A stretch of 27,615 bases of DNA from Cudoniella acicularis. Lineage: Eukaryota; Ascomycota; Leotiomycetes; Helotiales; Helotiaceae. Positions 19,010 through 27,615 of this stretch are shown piece by piece (the stretch's first letter is position 1; each line of letters starts with the position of its first letter). The stretch lies in assembly GCA_013054445.1 (NCBI GenBank), contig JAAMPI010000713.1, forward strand, positions 1 through 27,615. Reading direction: 5' to 3'. Position numbers and translations under genes: made by a program. The notes under the pieces are model-generated. The model did no database searches, was not told the origin of the DNA, and saw nothing but the letters and a program-made list of their open reading frames with translations.

Positions 19010-20754
19010 ATGGGTTCCTCCGAACAGGAATATGTCTTGATCCCGAGGGCTCCACAGACGGATATCCAGAAGGTTTTCCATTATACCGATCTTCAGCGCT
19101 CGAAGCCGACCAGGGAGAATGATCCTTACGAGTACGTGCAAGGATGGGGAAATCGCCATCAGTCAGAAGTCATTCCGGGGACGTTGCCTGCTGGACAGAA
19201 TAACCCGCAAGAGAATCGATTTGGGCTTTATACAGAGGGCATTACCTATTCTGCATTTGCAGCTCCGAGGCGTTCGAATATGAGCACCTATATGTATCGA
19301 GTGAGACCTGCGGCTGCGCATAGTAAGTTTCTCTCACTTTTGATATTTTCGGATTTGACTGATGAGGCATTCAGATGGGTACAAGAAGATTGAAAGCAAA
19401 TCCCACATTGAGAATTGCTTCTTGTCATGCAACCCAGGTGTAGAAACCTTGCCAGAGCAAGCGGAATGGACCCCTTTCCAACTTCCTGGAGAAGACGAAA
19501 AGATTGATTTCGTTGATGGCTTGCATACGTTGTGCGGCAGTGGTGATCCGAATCTTCGGGAAGGAATGGCCGTATATGTCTATTTGATTAACGCTAACAT
19601 GAAGCAACGCGCCTTTTCCAACAATGACGGAGATTTTCTTTTCTGTGCTCAAGAGGGCAATTTGGATATCCAGACGGAATTCGGAAAACTCTTCCTCCAG
19701 CCAGGTGAAATATTCGTGGTCCAGAGAGGTGTCAGATTCAGCATCAATCTTGCAGAGGGTACCAAAGCTGCCAGAGGATACATTACCGAAGTCTGGGGCT
19801 CATCGTGGGAGTTGCCGGACCTTGGTCCCATTGGTGGCCATGGGTTGGCCAATCCCAGAGACTTCCTTTTCCCTGTCGCGCATATCGATGACGACCTGCA
19901 TGTTCCATTCGATATCATCAACAAACTCAATGGGAAATATGCCACAATCGAGCAAGACCACAGCCCATACGACCTTGTCGCCTGGCACGGAAACGTCGTT
20001 CCATACAAGGTAAACATTTCTCAACCATTCACTGGACAAGAACTGATAAACTTAATAGTACGACTTAACAAAATTCTCATCGCAAAACTCAACCTCAATC
20101 GATCACACAGACCCCTCCATAAACACAGTTCTCACGGCTAAATCAAAGGATCCCAACACCCCACTTGCCGACTTCTTATGGTTCGGACCTCGTTGGGACG
20201 TCGCATCAAACACGTTCCGTTTACCCTACTTCCATCGAAATTCTGCATCTGAACTACTTGCATGTCTCTATGGTAACGGGTTAGGCCGATCTGATGACTT
20301 TAAACCTGGAGGTGCTAGCTTTGAAGGTGGGCACACCCCACATGGAGGGTTTAGCGACGGTTATGTGAATGAAATGCAACTTCAGACCAATCAACCAAGA
20401 AAAATACTTGAAAGTGAGCAGATACTCCATTCTTCCTTCGGACATAAATTAATAACCCACTTTAGACCAAATGACTATCATGATTGAAAGCAGCAGAACA
20501 TTTCTCTTCACTGAATATGCTCGAACGATATGCGGAACCCTCTCGGCAAAGAGCACAGATCCAAAAGTGTGGGACAAGCTTCCAGTAAGTTCATAGCCCC
20601 TCTTCTCCATACTCTACTAACACACTCGAAGGACAAGTTCTCCTCATACCCAGGAATTAAGGATTTGCTCCAACGGGCAAAGACAGACAAGGAGGAAGGG
20701 TGGAAGAGACTGGATTACTACCATGATCCTAGCATTGGTCGATTTTCTCATTGA
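19010..20754 (+). CDS. homogentisate 1,2-dioxygenase-like ring-cleaving enzyme
   Basis: Homogentisate dioxygenases are Fe(II) cupin enzymes that open a para-diphenol ring next to its side chain. Five exons (19010-19322, 19375-20009, 20059-20413, 20466-20584, 20632-20754; introns 47-52 nt) give 514 residues against about 445 in human HGD. The family layout is clear: YVQGWGNRHQSEVIPG, LPAGQNNPQ, GDFLFCAQEGNLDI, TEFGKLFLQPGEIFVVQRG, ELPDLGPIGGHGLANPRDFL. The iron ligands align as His375 and Glu381 (PYFHRNSASE) and His411 (TPHG), with the same 6- and 30-residue spacing as human His335, Glu341, His371. The acid-base His (human 292) is His332 in DHTDPS. Other positions are divergent, so this is probably a paralogue with its own substrate rather than the tyrosine-pathway enzyme. 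It has no obvious targeting signal. Confidence 0.9.
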
Positions 20755-20839
20755 ACCTTGAAACTGTTGATTCCTTTCGGCACCTTTATGCTCCTTGAGC
20801 TTTGTAACAACTTTGAACACAGAATAATAAAAACATTTC

Positions 20840-23800
20840 CTATTCTCCAGATGTCTCCACATCCACAAGAGCATCACTCATTATCCGAAGAACCCTTGAA
20901 AATTGATGAACGCCAACCCGCCATTTTCCGATATCCTCCAGTAAACGCGCATAATCTAACAAGATCCGTCGTGCGGATTCGTAGCCTGGTTGGTGAACTA
21001 CACCATCGAAATATATACGACCGCCATTCTTGATAAAATTAACAGCGGCGCGATCAGCAGACGATGATTCGTCTGTCAAGCCTTCGCTCCCGACCATGTT
21101 CCAATCAACATCATCGATGAGGTCAAATCCTCCACTTTCGGCCTGCTTCTCTTCACTTTCCGGTGCTGCCATGAACACATAAAGACCCAGTACTAAAGCG
21201 GCGATAAAAAGACCACTGGTCGCATGGAATGGATCTCCATCTGAAGCGCGTCGGTTTGACATAAGTTTGAAGGTATGCGCGGCATGGATACACGCTCTTC
21301 GCGCTGCAGGAGTTTGCGTCCAGATCGCAATATCATCAAGAGCCTCTCTTGCAGCTTCGGCGCCAGCACACCCAGCACCTAATTCAAACAATCGAAGGTC
21401 GGTCGTTAACATGATGCACAAATTGTGCCAAAGTATCATACAGTTGGGATTCATAGTTGAGAGCATCGAGCCATAGGACTGAATAGCTTGCACAACGAAA
21501 GTTTGTGTTGCCTTTGCGCGGGTATCTCTTTCGTAAGTCTTCCAAGGTACGAAACTTTGATCTACAGCCCGTTGCTGACTTCCGGATAGAAGTCGATGGA
21601 AGCTTTCCGAAATTCGAAGTCTGATGATACACAAGATGCCAACCATGCCATGAACGTCGAGGGTATTACTGAGCTCAGGCAAAATGATTTGCTCGGAGGA
21701 TAGAGTGACGGTGGGCATACACATCCGGCTCCCGTTCGTTATCAGCTGTTCCCATCTTGTTGCTGATGTAGCCTGAAATAGAGCTGCATCGCAGGGTAAT
21801 ACAATTTGTATATCATCAGTCCGCACAATTGGGCTTGTGTGGTATATTGCCGAATACCAGGTATCAAGCATGGTTAGGCACACGATCAAACTATGGGGAA
21901 TAAGTTAAGAATCATGGGTTAACGGGTTGAGATAGGCTTACCGTTTTACGCACTCGATCCTACCCCACGCTTTCCATCGAGCATCAAGGCTTGGTATCTG
22001 CAAGAATAGTTCATCATCCAGTGTTTGTGCATCGTTCGTAGTGAAAAGACCGTGACGCTGGGCTGTCTGCATAATTTGTTAGTAATAAAGCCCTACAGAA
22101 TGATGGTAAATCTTACAGTGATCACGTTTGTGTACAACATTTGGCATTGCTCATGGTGGTTCTGTTCCTATAGGCGACTTAGCACTGCTGTACTTCAGTG
22201 TCAGAGTATACTTACATCAGTCATTTCAGACAGAGTGAGAATCAACACGGCGCTAGCAATTGAAGAGGTCTGATCTATACGTCTGCCCTCTCGAGGTGGT
22301 GATATAATTTCGGTGCATATCTTTTCAAGTGCTTTCTGCAAATTCATTAGTAAAGGTTTAGACATATTCGGCATATTCCCTACTGGAAAAGCTTGTCTGA
22401 CAAACGCCGTCGCTCCCTTGGTCTGGAGAATGGTCAAACCGATCAAGCACATAACAAGCAGAATTGAAGTCGGAGCCGTCTTGGGACAGAATGTTGGCGT
22501 GTGAATAAATGGCATCAGAGCATGGAATTGGCGGAAGAAAAGGTCTAAGCTAATATCGAAGATCTCTGCGGGAGGAAAATTCGGAATCTTAGACAGGTCT
22601 TCGATTGTACTATTTTGTTGGCCAATTGAGGATTTTTCGGATGGCGAAGAATGCGAAAAGGGAGAACTTCCGTCTGAGCTATGGTTAGACTCCTGTCGAC
22701 TGAGAGTGACAAACATTTTTTGAAGTCTAGTTCGGCAATCCTCATCTAAACCCCATCGAGATCCGTACTGCTTATTGTGCTCAACTGCTTCAGGCGTGAG
22801 ATTGTCTTTAGAAAATAAGTTGTCTTCCGGTTTTGCTATGGCATCGCGCCATAACGTTGGCATCATCCGTATTGCATTACTTGGCCTGTTTGGCCAACAT
22901 CGCTCTACCTTGTGAAATCTCTCCGTTGGGATGATAGTGCTTACAGAGCCCGGGCTCTTAGATGAAGGTTCTACATCAGGTGATGGTGCGGACTGCTGCC
23001 GGCCTTGCTGTGATTCTGCACATGGACTGATGCCTAAACTTTGCATTGTATCTTGTGGCTGATTTGTGTCCATATCGAATTGGTCGAACCAGTTGAGCAG
23101 CTCATGTGGCATGAGAGTGCCATTTGGTGTCACACCCCCCATTCCAGGTGAGATCTGCTCTTGCATTGCACTTAGACGCCCAGAGTACAAATCGTTCCCG
23201 AAATCTAAACCTGGGGTTTGGTGTGAGGCCGCATTGATCATCTGGAAATCCGGGTCTGATGGTGTTGGAGGTTGTTGGTAGGTGATGACGCCATTGAATT
23301 CCTGGTTATGGGAGGATCCATCTTGTCTCCAGCCTTGAGCCTCATGACTTGAAACAATAATAGTTCCTCCGGCATCAGTCATTGCGGTGTCAACAACGCC
23401 GTTTCCCCATGCTTGCTGCGAAGCTAGGAGTGCCAGATGATCTAAGCCAGAAGCCATTGAGTGGGCTGCGCTCTGTTCAGAATAATCTCCCGCTGGACCC
23501 AGGAGTGCGGGATCAATTCTTGAGGGAGACATAGGTCGAGCTTGCAATTCGGCAAGACCTGACTCTACAGAGTCATTCACAGGTGTAGCGCTTATGACAC
23601 TACTGACACTCGGTCTCCTGTGGCCATTTGCGTGGCCCTGATCTCCATCCGAGGAACTTTGCTCTGCCTCATCGCCGATAATCTGGGGATGATTTTTCAG
23701 ATGCCGTATCAAGACATCACTTGACAACAGTCAGCAACTTGGATTTGAAATGTCATGATTGTGATTGGCGTCGAACTACTGACCTTCTAGAAAAGCACTT

Positions 23801-24060
23801 TTGACAACGGGAGCATCTGTAGGGACGCTCTCCAGTATCTAAACAGATAGTCAGCCGCTGTAGAAATGTCCCAAAGAGGAAATATCAGAAACTGGGGACA
23901 TTTATAGACAGGGCTGCATACGTGAGCGTTGATGACGCTTCAAGTGCTCTGCTTTGGAGAATCTCCGCTCGCAGTAGAGACACTTCTTAGGCAGAATCGC
24001 GCGCGGTTCATGCCTGCGCTCTTGTCTGGCCTCTTGCAATGGCTCAGCGTTGGAAGGCAT
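20840..24060 (-). CDS. C2H2 two-finger transcription factor with fungal TF domain
   Basis: This is a nuclear regulator. Six exons (24060-23922, 23838-23784, 23719-22216, 22167-22117, 22066-21942, 21890-20840; introns 48-83 nt) give 974 residues. Finger 1 is C27-x2-C-x12-H-x3-H (CLYCERRFSKAEHLKRH), finger 2 is CSRCQKCFSRSDVLIRH, joined by the classic TGERPYR linker that spans the first intron. A long Ser/Gln/Pro-rich middle (about 75-330) may hold activation segments. From about 480 the Fungal_trans-type domain follows (LDLFFRQFHALMPFIHTPTF, then RWKAWGRIECVKRL). Helix residues are Lys(-1)-His(3)-Arg(6) in finger 1 and Arg(-1)-Val(3)-Arg(6) in finger 2; the recognition code predicts 5'-GTGGGG-3'. 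That sequence lies 17 bases upstream of its own ATG and in every other cluster promoter, so it is probably the pathway regulator and may control itself. Confidence 0.92.
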
Positions 24061-24971
24061 GGTTTACGACAGGCGTGTGGGGCCGATGTGAGGTTCAAGT
24101 GGAGGGCGAGCTCGAGTAAGCTGTGCGTCTCCGTTTCCTCCCAACGCCCATCGTCGATCCGCGACGTGCGAGTGCGAGGTGTGAGGTGTGAGCAGAGAAC
24201 TCTATGAGGCGATTGAGCTTAGAGTGCAGATAGTTAAGGAAAAGGGAAAGGAAATGGTTGGCGGGCGATTGAAGTCTGCTTGCTGGCGCAGCTCGAGTCT
24301 AACGAGTGGAGGATGGAGGTCATGCTCGAGTCGGCGATTTCTCCATGCCAAAGTCAATGCGGAGCCGGAGGAAAAGAGGGGTATGTGGAGTTGCACGTGA
24401 CTAGCGTCTTGGGGGTCAGCCGGCCCGAGCGACAACCCTTGCTGGCCCTTGCTCACCCCAACTCGCCCATGTTGGGGAAGCAAAGGCAGTAGAGATCGAT
24501 CAGATCCTGCAAATTAATATCGCCTACTATCGCCGACTGCGAACTGCCAGAACACCTCCGCCAATCGAGGCCTTTACCACCCTCTCCGCTGACCACGTCC
24601 CGGATCATTACCTTGTCGATAGACACGAAACTGCTCGCTCTCTGCTTGTCCCGATGCACGGCAATCGTGTCCTCATGGCTCAACACTGGAACCGCCGTCG
24701 TTAATCGCCAGCGACACGACCGGATGCCTACCAGAGATCTCGTCCTTCGAGATCTTGCAGATTCAATATATCACGGCCCCGCATGCATACATATGATAGA
24801 CTCCTATTGCAGAGAGAAACTCAAATTCTTTGAATTGGCAGACGAATAGCTAAGGGAAGAAACGCTAAAGGCTAATCTAAACTTGCCACTCCATTACCCC
24901 GAGTAAGTAATGCCATCTACGGTATTGGCTGGCGCGGCTGCTTTGTCCTCTCCCCTATCGATGCTACATTA
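24061..24971. promoter_or_regulatory. upstream region of the C2H2 factor, 3' flank of the P450
   Basis: This 911-base stretch holds the promoter of the minus-strand factor and the 3' flank of the P450. One GTGGGGC copy lies at the left edge. Open frames here show no family resemblance. Confidence 0.5.
24077..24083 (+). promoter_or_regulatory. GTGGGGC site just upstream of the C2H2 factor
   Basis: An exact copy in cgtgtggggccgatg, only 16 bases before the start codon of the factor and so probably inside its leader or at its core promoter. If bound by the factor itself, the position would suit autorepression or feedback control. Confidence 0.5.
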
Positions 24972-26828
24972 CTACTTTTTGGCACTGGCATACCACTGAC
25001 TTAACCTGTATTTAGTCTCCCCGTCATATACTGCCAGCCGTTTCAAAGCCTCTACTCCTTCCCGGTCAATTGTTTCACGAATTTCAGCCGTACGGGGTGT
25101 AATCTGGCACTTGAATGGGTTCGGTCGCATGTTGAGGCCATTGCTATGCCTTGGTTAGCAGCGGACCAACCCAAAGGAGGAATACGAACGTATAATCGAA
25201 AATGTCAACCGGAATTTCTTTCCCACTCGCATCCCGGGCCTTCTCGATTCGGAATCCCCAAAGCAAACGAGCAACAGTTATGAAGGTTCCTTGTTCAGCC
25301 AGGCCCTGGCCGCTACACACTCTACGACCCCAGCCGAAGGTCATATAGCCGCGTTCGTTCGGGAAGGGGCGGTGATCTGGGCTGTCCTTCATATACCTAT
25401 TTGGGTTGAACCGATCCGGATCTGGAAAATCGCGGTCATGGTGATGTATAGCCCAGGTATTACCTTGTATCCAGGTTCCCTTGGGTATAATCCATCCCTA
25501 GACCAGTCAGCGTTCATTCTGAAGTGGATGTGAAATCGCACCTTGTACACATCATCTTCGATTGGCGCATGTGGTTGGCCTCCAATAATTGCTACAGTCC
25601 TCCAACGGAAGACTTCCTTGACAAACGCTTTGATATATGGCAAATTGGGCTCATCGTCCATTGTTGGACTCCTTGTTGGGCCAACGACTCGGTCTAATTC
25701 CTCCCATGCTCGTTCGAGCGCTTCCGGGAATGCGACGCATGCAAGGACAAAGGTTACCAATGTTGAGCTTGAAGTATCACTACCAGCTCCAAAAAGATTA
25801 CCAACGAGAGAGGAGATTTCTGCCGTGCTTAGTTGGTAGTTTTCTGCTTCATCAAACAGCTTCTTAGCGTAGCATTGAGGTTGATCGGGATTTTCAGCGG
25901 CTTCCTTGGCGAGTGAGTAGTAGAATGAGCCTCCCCTCACGTTTTTCCCCCCAAGGCCATGCTTCCAGGGAGCATATTTCGTTGGAAACTTGGCAAGCCC
26001 TATCTACCGATCAGCGACGTACCTCAAACTCAAAATCAAACCTACATGGAAAAGTTTCCATAAGCATGGGGAAAGTTTTCCCCGGAACATTCAATTCTGC
26101 TGCTCGTTGCATCACTGCAAGCACTTCACTGACAACGGGGTCTTCCGCGCTCGCCACCCTCCTCCCGAAACCAATGATTGAGACAACACTAGTAGCGTAG
26201 CGTTCGAAATGTTTTTCAAAGTCCTGTGGAGTTCGCAAAAGATCGTATGCAATAACCTTGCTCTCATCGTTTTGAAAACCTAGGTAGTTCCGAACTTGTT
26301 GCAATCCCACACCCATATGCGTCAGTTTCCGATGTACCCGCCATCGAGCTCCATAGTACATGGATACCAGATTCGTTTGGCCAGGCCCAAGTTCTCCAAA
26401 AACAACCATTCGTGGTCGCGACGCGTAAATTCCTGCTCGTTTGTCGAAAATTTCTGAAGCAACCCAAGCATCGCATATCCACATTGTTGGATTTCGGCCA
26501 ATCCAATATGTAATTATGGGAGTTTTGTACTCCTTTGCTAATTCCTCGAAGTAAATCCATGGCTTCGTGTCAGGCAGGGAAAAGGTGTTGCCAACGATCG
26601 GCCATGGTATTGGGCCAGGTGGCTGTCTTTTATCAGCATCCTCTCTTCAATGGAGTGCGAAGAGCATACCATCCGCGTATGGAGATATAGCATACGAGCA
26701 TAATCAATAACCAAAATAGTAAATCCAATGCCTAAGATGCCAAGCAGCACAGAAGTCGCGCTCGTTTTCACGAGCGCAGCTTGAATTTGCACCCATAGTG
26801 CTGTCGAAAAGGACGAGTCTGCAGCCAT
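24972..26828 (-). CDS. cytochrome P450 monooxygenase, microsomal
   Basis: Five exons (26828-26670, 26622-26046, 25999-25542, 25497-25190, 25143-24972; introns 44-47 nt) give 557 residues, slightly over the usual 500-540. An N-terminal hydrophobic anchor (SVLLGILGIGFTILVIDYARML, split here as SVLLGILGIGFTILVI then DYARML) is followed after the first splice by the hinge PPGPIPWPIVGN. The I-helix has AGSDTSSST, the K-helix ExxR is KEVFRWR, the PERF-like region is FPDPDRFNPNRY, and the heme loop FGWGRRVCSGQG places the thiolate Cys at 459. ASRPRMVVFGEL and GARWRVHRKLTH are typical of fungal P450s related to the O-methylsterigmatocystin oxidoreductase type. I cannot assign a CYP number. Position at the cluster edge and a shared promoter motif suggest ring hydroxylation or side-chain oxidation of the entry substrate. 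Confidence 0.92.
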
Positions 26829-27615
26829 CGTTTTATCTCAAATGAATATGGAAGAAGTGATACCTGACCTGACCTGATGTGCCAGGGTACAATGAGCTGA
26901 TAGATATCTTAGCCTGATAGTTGGAATGGCCTTGTCGGTCTTCTTTTGGTCTGTTGGCACGATGTACGTACCGTACGATATCGTTGGGGAGGACCTGGAG
27001 CTAGAGCCTCACTCGCTCGTGGAGAGTGTGGAGGAGCAGAAGTGTGTCGCCCCGCACTCAGCTAGCTAAGGTGTACTGAATGAGGTGGGGCCCTGCCACC
27101 ACCACTGGCTTTTATTGACCGATGCCGATGATTCTGAGCTCGGTCTTTGGGTGTGGGGTTGCGTTGCGTAGCTGGCGTCGTTTTTGTCGGATGTATGAAT
27201 GTCGAGTCAAGTCGAGTCGGCTCTTGCTCCCCTTTTTTGATCCGATCTCGATGCTACGAAATCTCTCTTCTCATCGAGCAAAACACTTTCAAATGTCAAG
27301 ATTGTCAGCTAGTATTTCTAGCATTAAGATGTCCTAATTCTTACAGTACTCATGAAGCTTACAAAGCCAATAAAGTAAGGTAGGTACTGTAACTCCAAGG
27401 TCCGAGATGTGACTGATAGCTGTCATACATGCCCAGGAATTAGAGAGCCGAAGTATGGGCTCGGTTGGGTGCAAGCGATGGTGGACGGGGGGCGGGAACT
27501 ACCCCGCTTTCTCCGTATTCGGGCCCGCTATAATAACAAGATGAGACCCACTATTGCTTTGCCGCATACTGCTGCTGCTGATGATTTGCACGAGCGAGTG
27601 TAGTTTTTGGGGGGG
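26829..27615. promoter_or_regulatory. upstream region of the P450 gene to window end
   Basis: No gene is supported. The GTGGGGC copy at 27085-27091 lies 256 bases upstream of the P450 start, and a related GTGGGGT near 27151. The last 200 bases show nothing recognisable. Confidence 0.5.
27085..27091 (+). promoter_or_regulatory. GTGGGGC site, P450 promoter
   Basis: An exact copy in gaggtggggccctgcc, upstream of the minus-strand P450 gene. Confidence 0.5.

Noticed and set aside
24188..24849. Several open frames upstream of the C2H2 factor
   Set aside because: They are short, without homology that I recognise, and lie in the promoter of the factor.

Overview
The window is chromosomal DNA of a filamentous ascomycete (Pezizomycotina). 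The evidence is genes split by many 43-138 nt introns with GTAAGT/GTATGT-type donors, a C2H2 factor joined to a fungal-specific transcription-factor domain, a microsomal P450, and a UstYa-type (DUF3328) gene beside a Kex2-repeat peptide precursor. A Leotiomycete is my guess for the class and is not proven. Almost no gene is a single open frame. I rebuilt each one by eye from splice sites, checking that codon phase is kept across every junction and that the protein matches its family.

Left part (1-9500), accessory genes. An unrecognised Cys-rich protein lies at 1310-2402 (minus). A papain-fold, LRAT/PPPDE-like protein with 11-residue tandem repeats lies at 3410-4423 (plus). A secreted ML-domain (NPC2-like) lipid-binding protein in three exons lies at 4835-5594 (minus). 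Then comes what looks like a decayed fungal RiPP locus. A UstYa-type oxidase gene (minus) carries a nonsense codon and a frameshift. It is divergent from a secreted precursor (plus) with about ten 12-residue repeats ending in Lys-Arg, two of which are interrupted by stop codons. A GNAT acetyltransferase follows.

Right part (9900-27100), an aromatic-acid catabolic cluster. It holds a SCOT-type CoA-transferase (plus), a thiolase (minus), maleylacetate reductase (plus), a fumarase-superfamily 3-carboxymuconate-cycloisomerase-like enzyme with a possible mitochondrial presequence (plus), a homogentisate-dioxygenase-like enzyme with all iron ligands kept (plus), a two-finger C2H2 transcription factor (minus) and a cytochrome P450 (minus). 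Maleylacetate reductase, CoA-transferase and thiolase form the lower 3-oxoadipate branch (maleylacetate to 3-oxoadipate to 3-oxoadipyl-CoA to succinyl-CoA plus acetyl-CoA). The dioxygenase, cycloisomerase and P450 would feed it.

Main discovery. The 7-mer GTGGGGC (either strand) occurs upstream of all seven cluster genes: eight of the nine copies I found by eye lie in cluster intergenic DNA. The helix residues of the cluster's own C2H2 factor predict 5'-GTG-GGG-3' by the zinc-finger recognition code. This suggests an autoregulated, pathway-specific regulon that can be tested directly.
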